From NCBI RefSeq assembly GCF_000014885.1, contig NC_011566.1:2189001-2253000 (forward strand): a stretch of DNA of 64,000 bases, read 5' to 3'. The stretch comes from Shewanella piezotolerans WP3. Its GTDB lineage: Bacteria; Pseudomonadota; Gammaproteobacteria; Enterobacterales; Shewanellaceae. Positions 45,304 through 54,158 of the stretch are shown here, one piece after another. How positions within the stretch are numbered: the first letter of the stretch is position 1; every line of letters starts with the position of its first letter. The notes under the pieces were generated by a model, which was not told the DNA's origin, did not search any database, and saw nothing but the letters and a program-made list of their open reading frames with translations. The position numbers and the translations under genes were made by a program.

Positions 45304-45999
45304 ATGTTGGATAGACGATCCATATTAAAAATGGCCGCTGGTGGAGCAATGTTGACTCTCATCCCTAGCGCGCAACTTCAAGCTAAGACCGCTGGAAAAA
45401 GATTGGCTATGGTGTTTGATGTTCGCCGTTGCACAGGCTGTCTATCTTGTACTGTGTCCTGTGCAATGGAAAATCAAACTGAGGCAGGCCGTTGTCGAAC
45501 GCGTGTCAACCAAGCAGCACTCGAAACCAGCTCTGGTTTGGCTACTCTTGCTGTACCTAATCAATGTAATCAATGTGATAACCCTCCTTGTGTCGATGTC
45601 TGCCCTGCTGAGGCAACTTACAAACGCGAAGAAGATGGCATTGTGGTGATCGATCATGACGAGTGTATTCATTGCCAGTTATGTGTCGATGCTTGTCCAT
45701 ATGGGGCAAGACGTAAAGATGAAAGCTTAGAGACTCCTCCTGAAAAATGTAATTTCTGTATTCATCGTGTGTCAGCGGGTCTGCTGCCTGCCTGTGTTGA
45801 AACCTGTATTGGCGAGGCACGCAGCTTTGGTGATTTAAACGATCCCAATAGCGCCGTCTCAAAACTGGTTGCTGATAATAAGGTATATGCCATGTTGGCA
45901 GCAGAGGGCACAAAACCAAATATCTTCTATATCGGCTTGCCTGAACAGCCGCAAGACAAACAAATCTTGTCACTTAACTTCCTCGAATGGCAACGCTAG
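45304..45999 (+). CDS. ttrB: tetrathionate-reductase-like ferredoxin subunit (TtrB-type)
   Basis: 231 residues. A Tat-like N-terminus (DRRSILKMAAGGAML) precedes four Cys groups: CTGCLSCTVSC, CNQCDNPPCVDVC, CIHCQLCVDACPY and CNFCIHRVSAGLLPACVETC, a four-cluster electron-transfer subunit. A separate signal on the ferredoxin subunit is usual for TtrB. AAGGAAAG lies ahead of the ATG. The catalytic gene follows after 9 bases with its own GGAG site. It should pass electrons to the TtrA-like subunit in the periplasm. Confidence 0.8.
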   Translation: MLDRRSILKMAAGGAMLTLIPSAQLQAKTAGKRLAMVFDVRRCTGCLSCTVSCAMENQTEAGRCRTRVNQAALETSSGLATLAVPNQCNQCDNPPCVDVCPAEATYKREEDGIVVIDHDECIHCQLCVDACPYGARRKDESLETPPEKCNFCIHRVSAGLLPACVETCIGEARSFGDLNDPNSAVSKLVADNKVYAMLAAEGTKPNIFYIGLPEQPQDKQILSLNFLEWQR

Positions 46000-46008
46000 G
46001 AGCTGGTA

Positions 46009-49000
46009 ATGGATAGACGTAAATTTTTAACGCAGGCAGGCATTGTTTCTGTTACTGCGGCAACTGTTGGCTGTAGTGATAAGTCCGACTCGATACATCC
46101 TACACGTAGCCAAGATGTGAGCAGGTTCGGCCATCCGATCCCGCCTGAGTGTCAGCAAGATGTGAATGGTGAGTGGCAACAAACTGCTGGTGTTCGTACC
46201 GCATATTCACGCTGCTTTAGCTGCTACAACATTTGTGGCTTGCGGGTGCGTATAGATGAGAAAAATGACAAAGTTTTGAAAGTTGGCGGGAACCCTTACT
46301 GTGAAAATAACTCGGGTTCACCGTTAGCAATAGATACTAGCGTAAAGCAAAGTTATATCGCTTTAGCGGGTGAAAAAGGGCTTGAAAACCGCGCAACAAC
46401 TTGTGCGAAAGGTGCTAGTTGTGCTGACTCTGTCGATGATGAACGCCGTGTAACCCAAGTACTTAAACGCGACGGTAAACGTGGGGACGGTAAATGGGTC
46501 ACCATTAGTTACGAGCAAGCATTAAAAGAGATATTGGACGGTGGCGATCTATTTGGCGAAGGGCATGTCGAAGGATTACGCAGTCTGCGTCAACTCGATA
46601 AACCAGTAAAACCGGGTTTCCCTGAATTTGGTTCTGCTGCTAACCATCTGTTTGCCACTTATTGTGCAGAAGACACGTTACGTGGCAGCTTTTACGCTCG
46701 CTTTATGCAGCAATCATGGGGCACAAGTAATTTAGGCACTAAGCATGCCTATTGTGGCGCTGCTCAAGCAACGGGTTACAGTTTGGGTATGGCGGCAGGT
46801 TTTGAAGAGTGGCTCAATGATGTTGATTGGGAAAATGTCGAATATGGTCTGTTCATGGGTACCAGCCCTGGCTCTTCTGGCGCGAGCTTAAACCGCGTTG
46901 GTCGTGGCCTTGCAGATAGCCGAGTCGATAGAAAGCTCAAGTATGTGTGTGTTGACCCACTGCTTCGAACTACTGTAGCGGCAGATACGAATGCGACTTG
47001 GTTGGCAGTTAAACCCGGACAAGATGCAGCATTCTCTTTTGGTGTTATTCGCACTATGTTGGAAGAGGGTTGGTTTAATAAAACTCACCTTGAAGGTGCC
47101 AGTGAAAAAGCGGCTAAAGCTGCCGGGGAGTTAAACTACACTAATGCTGGCCACTTAGTGATTGTGGATGCGAAACATCCGCAATCTCGTCGCTTTGCCA
47201 AAGCTAAAGACTTTGGCTTAGGTGGTGATGAAGCAATCATTATTAAAGCGGGTAGCCAAGAGTTTGTCTCGGTTAATAAAGGTGATAAGGCGGAGCTGTT
47301 TGTTAGTCAAACCCTTAAGAACAAAGCCGGACGCAAGGTAAAATTAGCCTCATCGTTGTATTTGCTTAGAGAGGAAGCGCAACGTACTAGCATGCAAGAG
47401 TATGCCGCTAAATCGGGCATTGCAGTTGCAGATATGCGCCAAGTGGCAAAGGACTTAGGTCAATTTGGCCGTAAGGCTTGTGTGGCTGGAAATGGCGGCA
47501 CTAACTCATCAGATGGTTTTGTAATGGGTTGGATCTGGGCGACTTTAAATACCTTAGTCGGTAGCCATGACGCTAAAGGTGGCGCTATTTATGGTAATGG
47601 ACCGATTGGTGGCATGGAGGGGCGCTACGATTTAGCTGATATTGGCAATGGCGTTAACCTTGATGGGGTGGTTAATGCATGTCGTGATGGTGCTTATGAA
47701 TCATCGACGGAATATAAGCAAAAAGTGGCGACAGGCGAAAATCCATATCCAGCTAGCACGCCGTGGCATGAAGTACTGCCAGCGATGAATGCTGCAGAGC
47801 AGTGGACTAGCCATGCCAATAACGATCCGTATCAAGCTAAAGTGTTATTCAATTGGCGTAATAATTTCCTTTATAGTGCCGCTTCAATCAGCCAAGAGGT
47901 GGTCGCGAGCATTGCCGATCCAAAGCGTCTGCCATTAATTATTGGCATCGATTGTCATATGAATGAGACCAATCGCTATGCCGATTACTTTATTCCTGAT
48001 CGCTCAATGCTGGAAGAGTATGCCGCCGACCGTATGTGGGGGTCACACATGCTAGGCGTTGTTGCTGCTGCGCCACTGGTGACGCCGCGAACGGTGAAAA
48101 CAGAGGCTGGCCAACATGTTTGTATGGAGCAACTGCTGGTTGATATTGCTTTGGAGATGCAGCTGCCAGGCTTTGGTAAAGGAGCAATAACACACGAAAG
48201 TGGTGCCAAGGCTGATCTACTTTGTTTCGAAGATTGGCATGCTAAATACCTTGCTAATGTGGCTGCTCAATGTGAGAACTTACCACAAGTAACTGCTGAA
48301 GATAGAAAGTGGGCAGGGCTAGATTATGCAATGAAGCCTTTAACGCCAAGGTTGACGACGACTGAGGCTGTCGAGGTTGAAGCCTTATTATCTCGTGGCG
48401 GCTATTATGTGGCTGATGAACGTTATGACGGTGACTTCATCAAAGGGGCTGGTGCTAAATGTTTGCAAATTTACCATGAGGCAGTAGCACAACTTCGCCA
48501 TGCTTATTCAGGTGAGCATTATCCTGGAACGATCACTTACAGTGAGCATCGCTTCTGGAATGGAGATAGCTGGGACAGCCATTGGCCAGAAGCTGAATAT
48601 CCATTGCTATTTTCAAGTTACAAAGCAACGGTGAGATCGAACTATGCGGTTGCCTATAAGCGTATAGCTGAAATCAGTCCGACCAACTTTGTTTATATGC
48701 ACACAGAAACAGCAAAAGCGCAGAATCTAACTGATGGCGATAGCGTGAGATTAGTGACCGCTAATGGCAAACCTGCTGAGGGGGTGTTGCAAACCGATTT
48801 TGGTGTGGCCAAAGGTGCGGTATGTGTCTCGCATGGCTTTGGTCACTCAAAGGGGTTTGGTGGTGACGATAGAGTCATTAATGGAGAGAAGCTTGCTGGG
48901 CTCAAAGAGCGAGCTGGCGGCGTTGCGATCAATCAGATGATCCCATCTGATCCCACTCGTAAGCAAAGTGCCAGTATGCTCAATGACTACTGGACCGGCG

Positions 49001-49044
49001 CCAATTGCCGTCATGGGATCCCAGTCCGAGTTGAGAAGGTTTAG
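46009..49044 (+). CDS. ttrA: tetrathionate-reductase-like molybdopterin catalytic subunit (TtrA-type)
   Basis: 1011 residues, close to known TtrA length (about 1020). Tat motif DRRKFLTQ; a Cys at residue 22 follows the hydrophobic stretch and might be lipidated. Iron-sulfur ligands Cys69, Cys72, Cys76 and Cys132; Cys249 in HAYCGAAQ is the likely metal ligand, matching the AYCG motif of TtrA. Further shared blocks are GGDLFGEGHVEGL, ENVEYGLFMGTSPGSSG and PRTVKTEAGQ. The family also includes arsenate and selenate reductases, so tetrathionate is the best but not the only possible substrate. No ttrC, ttrR or ttrS is nearby. The 3' end is repeated twice downstream. Confidence 0.8.
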   Translation: MDRRKFLTQAGIVSVTAATVGCSDKSDSIHPTRSQDVSRFGHPIPPECQQDVNGEWQQTAGVRTAYSRCFSCYNICGLRVRIDEKNDKVLKVGGNPYCENNSGSPLAIDTSVKQSYIALAGEKGLENRATTCAKGASCADSVDDERRVTQVLKRDGKRGDGKWVTISYEQALKEILDGGDLFGEGHVEGLRSLRQLDKPVKPGFPEFGSAANHLFATYCAEDTLRGSFYARFMQQSWGTSNLGTKHAYCGAAQATGYSLGMAAGFEEWLNDVDWENVEYGLFMGTSPGSSGASLNRVGRGLADSRVDRKLKYVCVDPLLRTTVAADTNATWLAVKPGQDAAFSFGVIRTMLEEGWFNKTHLEGASEKAAKAAGELNYTNAGHLVIVDAKHPQSRRFAKAKDFGLGGDEAIIIKAGSQEFVSVNKGDKAELFVSQTLKNKAGRKVKLASSLYLLREEAQRTSMQEYAAKSGIAVADMRQVAKDLGQFGRKACVAGNGGTNSSDGFVMGWIWATLNTLVGSHDAKGGAIYGNGPIGGMEGRYDLADIGNGVNLDGVVNACRDGAYESSTEYKQKVATGENPYPASTPWHEVLPAMNAAEQWTSHANNDPYQAKVLFNWRNNFLYSAASISQEVVASIADPKRLPLIIGIDCHMNETNRYADYFIPDRSMLEEYAADRMWGSHMLGVVAAAPLVTPRTVKTEAGQHVCMEQLLVDIALEMQLPGFGKGAITHESGAKADLLCFEDWHAKYLANVAAQCENLPQVTAEDRKWAGLDYAMKPLTPRLTTTEAVEVEALLSRGGYYVADERYDGDFIKGAGAKCLQIYHEAVAQLRHAYSGEHYPGTITYSEHRFWNGDSWDSHWPEAEYPLLFSSYKATVRSNYAVAYKRIAEISPTNFVYMHTETAKAQNLTDGDSVRLVTANGKPAEGVLQTDFGVAKGAVCVSHGFGHSKGFGGDDRVINGEKLAGLKERAGGVAINQMIPSDPTRKQSASMLNDYWTGANCRHGIPVRVEKV

Positions 49045-49063
49045 CTCTCCTGCTATCAATTTT

Positions 49064-49098
49064 CCCCTCAGTATTCTATTTGGCTGAGGGGGCTTTTC
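49064..49098 (+). terminator. first terminator after ttrA
   Basis: CCCCTCAG and CTGAGGGG pair around a 12-base loop, followed by GCTTTT. It lies 20 bases after the ttrA stop. Confidence 0.7.
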
Positions 49099-49250
49099 TG
49101 CTCTTAAGCATTTTAACCAAATGGCTTCCAATGCAGATCCTATCGGTAAGCAAAGTGCCAGTATGCTCAATGACTACTGGACCGGCACTAATTGTCGTCA
49201 TGGGATCCCAGTTCGAGTGGAGAAGGTTTAGCTCTCCTGCGATCAATTTT

Positions 49251-49285
49251 CCCCTCAGTATTCTATTTGGCTGAGGGGGCTTTTC
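49251..49285 (+). terminator. second copy of the ttrA terminator
   Basis: Exact repeat of the hairpin at 49064, shifted by 187 bases. Confidence 0.65.
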
Positions 49286-49439
49286 TGCTCCTAAGCATTT
49301 TAACCAAATGGCTTCTAATGCAGATCCTATCGGTAAGCAAAGTGCCAGTATGCTCAATGACTACTGGACCGGCGCCAATTGCCGTCATGGGATCCCAGTT
49401 CGAGTGGAGAAAGTTTAATTCATATCATCCTGTAAGTTT

Positions 49440-49473
49440 CCCCCTCAGTACTTTTTCGCTGAGGGGATTTTTT
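49440..49473 (+). terminator. third, diverged ttrA terminator
   Basis: CCCCTCAG...CTGAGGGG with a different loop (TACTTTTTCG) and a better T run (ATTTTTTAC). It could be the original terminator of the locus. Confidence 0.7.
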
Positions 49474-49552
49474 ACTCCTGCCGAGCGTTGAGCTCTTAAG
49501 TTAAAATTTATCTCTTTGTGATAGGGTTAGTCACAAATCATCGGAGATAATA

Positions 49553-50137
49553 ATGAAAACAACAAAATACTCACAAATTGCGCTGCTAACAGTCAGTGCC
49601 TTGTCGCTGCCAGCGATGGCTGTCACTTCAGAACAAACGGCATTTTTTGATAACTTAGCCGCTCATTGTGGTAAAGCGTTTCAAGGCACGGTGACGGCAG
49701 GCAATAGCGCGGACTCTGCGTTCAATGGCAAAAAATTGATTATGCATGTACGCGAATGCAGTGACACTGTGCTTAAAGTGCCATTTCATGTCGGTGATGA
49801 TCATTCTCGAACTTGGGTGATCACTAAGACGCAATATGGGCTGCATCTCGCTCACGATCATCGCCATAAAGATGGCAGTGAAGATAAAGTGACTATGTAT
49901 GGCGGTATGACCGCAGATATGGGCAGCGCGACAGAGCAGTCTTTCCCTGTAGATGCTTACTCGATTAATAACTTCAGAGAGAACGGCCTAGATGTGTCTA
50001 TCACTAATGTGTGGCATATGTATGTTAAACCGCAAGAGTTTACTTACCGTTTAACCCGAGAGAATCGTGATTTCAGAGTTGATTTCGACTTGAATAAGCC
50101 TGTTGCGTTACCGCCAGTACCTTGGGGTCATAAGTAA
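49553..50137 (+). CDS. secreted protein of unknown function
   Basis: 194 residues with a signal peptide (MKTTKYSQIALLTVSALSLPAMA). The mature part has two Cys (AHCGKAF, RECSD) that could form a disulfide and several His-rich motifs (FHVGDDHSRTWVIT, LHLAHDHRHKDGSEDKVTMYGG). I do not recognise a named family. CGGAGATAATA precedes the ATG. It ends in VPWGHK. It lies after the ttrA repeats but has its own ribosome site and presumably its own promoter. A periplasmic location is likely; no catalytic function is assigned. Confidence 0.7.
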   Translation: MKTTKYSQIALLTVSALSLPAMAVTSEQTAFFDNLAAHCGKAFQGTVTAGNSADSAFNGKKLIMHVRECSDTVLKVPFHVGDDHSRTWVITKTQYGLHLAHDHRHKDGSEDKVTMYGGMTADMGSATEQSFPVDAYSINNFRENGLDVSITNVWHMYVKPQEFTYRLTRENRDFRVDFDLNKPVALPPVPWGHK

Positions 50138-50163
50138 CAAATATTGCAGTCAGTTAAAAATAA

Positions 50164-50192
50164 AGCCCAGTGATATTAGTCATCACTGGGCT
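50164..50192. terminator. bidirectional terminator between convergent genes
   Basis: AGCCCAGTGAT and ATCACTGGGCT form a perfect 11-bp stem with a 7-base loop, flanked by A/T-rich tracts. It sits between the convergent secreted-protein and SYLF genes. Confidence 0.8.
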
Positions 50193-50216
50193 ATTTAGTA
50201 CAAAGATGAGGTCCGC

Positions 50217-50783
50217 TTACTTTTCTTCAAAGGTAAAAGATTGGCCTGCTAATGCTGCTTCAAACATCAAGCCACCTTTTGCTACAGTAAATACTGCCAT
50301 ACCATTGATATAAGCTGCCTTAGCGGCTGTTTTGCCTGCGCCTGCAGAGTTACCCGTTGTACCGGCCTGTGCGTTGGCACCAATGTTGATGGCGACAGCT
50401 GATGCTTGGGCACCAAACTCAAAGCTGCCACTGGTAAAGTCTTTGTACGCAGCCTCATCTTTAAAGAAAATTATTTCACTATAGGCTTGGCCACCAAGCT
50501 GAAAACCAAAAGATACCTGCGTTAGGCTTGTGTCACCCTTATAGCTGCCACCGCGGTAAACTCGGCCTTTACCGTACGCTGCACCAATTCCAATCCCGCC
50601 TTTGCCGACCGTAGGAAAAAGAGCGTAGCCATAGGCAGAGTCAAAAAATTTATGAGTTTGCTTTGCTTGCTTAAAGGTGCTTTTTGCTTGGCTATAGCCA
50701 TCTTCTGCAAGCGCTTGCGGCGCGATTAACATGCTGGCGAATAAACATATGCTGGCGGTGAGGCGTTTGATTGAGCTTGTCAT
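50217..50783 (-). CDS. SYLF-domain (YSC84-like) exported protein
   Basis: 188 residues from ATG 50783 (AAGGATAG 9 bases upstream). Signal peptide with cleavage after ALA near residue 24. The SYLF/YSC84 pattern is clear: AYGYALFPTVGKGGIGIGAAYGKGRVY, SFGFQLGGQAYSEIIFF, and a C-terminal VFTVAKGGLMFEAALAGQSF. In eukaryotes the domain binds phosphoinositides; in bacteria its role is unknown, and it is usually periplasmic. The gene appears monocistronic. Confidence 0.85.
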   Translation of the reverse strand: MTSSIKRLTASICLFASMLIAPQALAEDGYSQAKSTFKQAKQTHKFFDSAYGYALFPTVGKGGIGIGAAYGKGRVYRGGSYKGDTSLTQVSFGFQLGGQAYSEIIFFKDEAAYKDFTSGSFEFGAQASAVAINIGANAQAGTTGNSAGAGKTAAKAAYINGMAVFTVAKGGLMFEAALAGQSFTFEEK

Positions 50784-50888
50784 GTAACTATCCTTATCTA
50801 GCAAACTGGACTAGACCTTAGCATACCCATTCTGAACCGAAAATGAATGGCTTTTTGTATCGATTTATATCTCATTAAAAAGACAAAA

Positions 50889-50914
50889 TAAAAGCGCCTA
50901 TTGAGGCGCTTTTA
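50889..50914 (-). terminator. terminator of the S9 peptidase gene
   Basis: AAAAGCGCCT and AGGCGCTTTT pair around a 4-base loop; on the minus strand the stem ends in TTTTATTTTG. It is 19 bases past the S9 stop. Confidence 0.8.
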
Positions 50915-50932
50915 TTGATGTCGCAGACAAGG

Positions 50933-53002
50933 CTATTCGACAGGTTTACCTAACACATAATGTTCGAACCACTTCTGATCCCATTCCATTTTGGCTTTAC
51001 GGTGTTGATACTTGCTTAAACCATGGCCTTCACCAGGATAAACCACAAGCTCAACAGGTACGTCTAAGTAGTGCTTAAGTGCGCGATATAGGCCTTGAGC
51101 ATGTCCAAGTGGTACGCGTTGATCGCCTTCACCAATATGGATAAGTGTCGGAGTTTTGATCTTATCCGCATGGCTAAGTGAAGAACCGTGGGTATAGGCA
51201 TCAGGTTTTTCCCAAGGCAGGCCTTCCATGAAGTTAACTACGTGGCCAGGAGTGTCCTCTAACATCCACTGCAGACGTTGATCAAAGACTCCCGCGCCGG
51301 AACTTGCTGCTTTGAAGCGCTCAGTAGTACTGATCAATGCATTAGTGAGGTAGCCACCATTACTCCATCCCATGACAGCCATTTTGTCAGCATCGACAAT
51401 GCCGTCGGCTATAAGTTGATCGACACCGGCAATGATATCTTTGACTTCGATATCGTGCTCACGTCCAACAAGATCTGTTAAGAATTTATCACCATAACCG
51501 GTAGAGCCGCGATAGTTTGGTGATAGTAATGCCCAACCCTTTGCGGTAAAGGTAGAGCGACCATATGATCTGTGTTGCAGGGCGTAGGGAGTTGCGGATG
51601 TTGGCCCGCCATGGATCTGCACTATTAATGGCAGTGGACCATCCTCTTTTTTATAGCCAGCGGGTAGGTCCAAGATTCCCTCAACAGTAGTGCCATCAGG
51701 AGCAGTCCATTTTACAACAGACACCTGAGGCAGTTTCCAGCTATCAACTTGTGGGTTGATATTGCTTAAGCGTGTAGGTTTAGCTCGGTTGCTATCGGCA
51801 TCAGCAATAAACATGTCGTAGAAGTGATCTAAACCGTTATGGCTAAATGCAACCGACTCTCCATTTTGACTAAAGCTAAAGCTACCAATGACAGTGTCGC
51901 CAGGGATGACTGTACGGGTATCCCCCTGTTCGCCGTCTTCAATTTCAGTACAGAACAGTTTGACCCGAGCGTGATCGGCGCCGCGGTAACAAATTTCATC
52001 GCTATTTGGACGCCAAGTGAGATCGCTTGCTGTGAGAGTGACCATCTCTGGGCGTGATACTTCAAGTGAAGGTTTATCGGCAGCTTTGGTATTGTTGATG
52101 AATAACTTACCCGGGTGGCCGTCAAAATCGATTCTAAATGCCAGTTCGGTATTATTTTCTTGCCAAGCTAATCCGAGTAACCAGCCATAAGGTGAAGGGG
52201 CTTTTTCGCGCCACTGCTTATCTGCAAGTACTTCATTTTGTTTGGTTTGAGTATTAAAGACTTCAACGTCAGACCAACCCTCTAAGAATACCAATTCGTT
52301 ATCTGTGGTGGTGATACGGGCAATTTTACTGCCATCATTATTCACCTTAAATTCCCAAACGACTTTGTCGTCATCGAGCAGCAATTGCTGTTTAAAGTGC
52401 TCTAGATCAAGTTGGTAAAGCGGGTTAGTTTTACGCTCTCCATGACCATATTTGGGAGCGCTATGGCTAGCTCGCATTGATGCCCATTCATCGGTATCTT
52501 TTACGGTTTTATTGGCTAAAAAGTATAGACTTTTTCCATCATGACTAAGCTCAAAGCTGCTAACACCTTCCTTCTCTTTCGTCATAGGTTGGCTATCGCC
52601 ACTGCTGATGGAGATTCGGAATACCTGAGTTTTTCCATTATAAGGCGCTTTTGCATCAGGCTGTTTTATCTTCCCCAAATAATAAACATACTCGCCGTTA
52701 GGGCTCCATTGTGGGCTTGATTCACTCTCGTTGGTAAACGTCATTCGCTTTGTTTGACGAGATTTAGTGTCGACGAGCCACAGGTCGCGCTGGCTTTTAT
52801 CAAGCTCTTTATCCCAGCGAGACTCAAGCCACACGGCTTTTTTTCCATTCGGGCTGAGCGTGACAGCACTCATGCCGCCAATATCGAAAAAGTCATCAAT
52901 AATAATATCGTGAGTTCTTTCTGCTGCTGAGGTGGCCATACTCGTGCCAAGCAATGCGGTCATTGCGGTAGCAAGCAGAGTTAGCTTGTTCAATCTGTCC
53001 AT
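50933..53002 (-). CDS. S9-family (prolyl oligopeptidase-like) exported peptidase
   Basis: 689 residues from ATG 53002 (AGGAAC 9 bases upstream), with a signal peptide. The N-terminal half is a beta-propeller (VTLSPNGKKAVWLESRW, SPQWSPNGEYVYYL). The C-terminal alpha/beta-hydrolase domain has IHGGPTSATPY, the nucleophile elbow GWSNGGYL (Ser547), then the acid in GEGDQRVP and the His in YPGEGHGLS. It resembles dipeptidyl-peptidase/acylaminoacyl-peptidase members and should cleave short peptides in the periplasm. It is the fourth peptidase-like locus of this window. No operon partner. Confidence 0.9.
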   Translation of the reverse strand: MDRLNKLTLLATAMTALLGTSMATSAAERTHDIIIDDFFDIGGMSAVTLSPNGKKAVWLESRWDKELDKSQRDLWLVDTKSRQTKRMTFTNESESSPQWSPNGEYVYYLGKIKQPDAKAPYNGKTQVFRISISSGDSQPMTKEKEGVSSFELSHDGKSLYFLANKTVKDTDEWASMRASHSAPKYGHGERKTNPLYQLDLEHFKQQLLLDDDKVVWEFKVNNDGSKIARITTTDNELVFLEGWSDVEVFNTQTKQNEVLADKQWREKAPSPYGWLLGLAWQENNTELAFRIDFDGHPGKLFINNTKAADKPSLEVSRPEMVTLTASDLTWRPNSDEICYRGADHARVKLFCTEIEDGEQGDTRTVIPGDTVIGSFSFSQNGESVAFSHNGLDHFYDMFIADADSNRAKPTRLSNINPQVDSWKLPQVSVVKWTAPDGTTVEGILDLPAGYKKEDGPLPLIVQIHGGPTSATPYALQHRSYGRSTFTAKGWALLSPNYRGSTGYGDKFLTDLVGREHDIEVKDIIAGVDQLIADGIVDADKMAVMGWSNGGYLTNALISTTERFKAASSGAGVFDQRLQWMLEDTPGHVVNFMEGLPWEKPDAYTHGSSLSHADKIKTPTLIHIGEGDQRVPLGHAQGLYRALKHYLDVPVELVVYPGEGHGLSKYQHRKAKMEWDQKWFEHYVLGKPVE

Positions 53003-53111
53003 GTTGTAGTTCCTACCCTTCAAGGTATTTTTGTATATTTATAATGAGATAGCCTGAGTACACTAGCGCAATTAGGGGCGCAAAATCCATGATATAAGGC
53101 GAGTTACAACA

Positions 53112-53993
53112 TTATTTTTTTTCGTCTTGCATCAGTTTTTGTAAGTAAGCGAGCTCTTCTGAGCTGAGCAGTTGCTGGCTGGCTTTCATGGGCGATTTTT
53201 CAGTGGGACGGGTTAATTTACCGCGTAAAAATGCAGCGTAGGTGATCTGTTTTAAGCCGTAAATAGCAAGGATATAAATAGTGAGTAGCAGTACCAGTTT
53301 TGTTGCAGCATGATTGATGCTTATAAACTGCTCCCCCAAGTAAAAGGGTAAAATGACCAGTACAGCTCTGATAATCCAATTGCTCAATAACGCTAATGTC
53401 AGCACCAGTAACCATCTGAACTTAATGTCCTTCAGGCTCTCTTGATGTAACCGAGAGGTGCGCCCTGGATAATGGCTGAGCATTTTTAATAAAAAGAAAA
53501 AATAGAGTGTAGTTTGCAAAAATAGTAACCCTGGCAGAGTGGCGCCAAGCAAACTCAGATGGCTCAATGCTGGAGCGGTACTTAGGGATATTTCTGGAAG
53601 TTGTTCCTGTTTTATTACACGGTAAATTGCAGTACTGAGTACGGTAATTGCGACGATTAACGAAGGGTAGAAGTGAGGTGAAAAACCAATCGGGGTTCTC
53701 GCATCATGCAAGCTTCGATAGCAATACAGGTAAAGCATCGGCATCAACAGAAAATAGACTGGGATGATTAAGAGGAAGATAAAATGTATCGGAGCGGGCG
53801 CATTTTCTTTAGTGAGTAGGCCTGTAAAAAAATAAAGTGCCATTAGGCTAAAGATACTACCTAAAATCTTATGGTTACCATTTTTCTCATGATAGATATA
53901 ACGGATGTATAAACCTAGGCCTAGGCAGTGAAGACCACCAAGCAAAGAGATCCACCAATACCCTTGTGCAATAACATCACTAAATTCATTCAT
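53112..53993 (-). CDS. seven-helix membrane protein resembling an AraC-type sensor without its HTH
   Basis: 293 residues with seven or eight predicted helices (first: YWWISLLGGLHCLGLGLYI; last: KLVLLLTIYILAIYGLKQ). The pattern matches the N-terminal membrane part of 7TM-AraC regulators. The sequence after the last helix (SQQLLSSEELAYLQKLMQDEKK) is what normally precedes the AraC helix-turn-helix in those proteins, but the ORF ends right there. No remnant of the DNA-binding domain is visible in the next 70 bases in any frame. Start ATG 53993. Its role is unknown; it may be a decayed regulator or a protein-protein sensor. Confidence 0.65.
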   Translation of the reverse strand: MNEFSDVIAQGYWWISLLGGLHCLGLGLYIRYIYHEKNGNHKILGSIFSLMALYFFTGLLTKENAPAPIHFIFLLIIPVYFLLMPMLYLYCYRSLHDARTPIGFSPHFYPSLIVAITVLSTAIYRVIKQEQLPEISLSTAPALSHLSLLGATLPGLLFLQTTLYFFFLLKMLSHYPGRTSRLHQESLKDIKFRWLLVLTLALLSNWIIRAVLVILPFYLGEQFISINHAATKLVLLLTIYILAIYGLKQITYAAFLRGKLTRPTEKSPMKASQQLLSSEELAYLQKLMQDEKK

Positions 53994-54158
53994 ATTGCTG
54001 TTATTTCAACCTATTAACCTGTGAGATGCAAGTTTAGGTTTGAGTCCGTAAAGGCTATTGGCCAATTGACAGGCTTATCGCTTTACCTGAAATTAAATTA
54101 TGGACGGTAATCGTTTAACGAGCGCCGATTCAGGAAGCATAGACCATTACGAGAAATT

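Larger units (their letters stand above)
48959..49430 (+). repeat. 187-bp tandem repeat containing the end of ttrA and its terminator
   Basis: Three units start at 48959, 49146 and 49333, exactly 187 bases apart. Each has the last 29 codons of ttrA (ending QSASMLNDYWTG..NCRHGIPVRVEKV), a stop and a hairpin terminator; the third diverges after the stop. Copies two and three have kept the amino acids intact and are preceded by an in-frame ATG (49121 and 49308), giving 36-residue ORFs without ribosome binding sites. Confidence 0.85.

Noticed and set aside
49121..49418. Two 36-residue ORFs in the ttrA repeats considered as separate genes.
   Set aside because: They are copies of the ttrA tail with no ribosome binding site; reported as part of the repeat instead.
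48959..49470. A CRISPR-like array.
   Set aside because: Only three units, 187 bases long, directly adjacent and containing coding sequence; no spacer structure and no cas genes.
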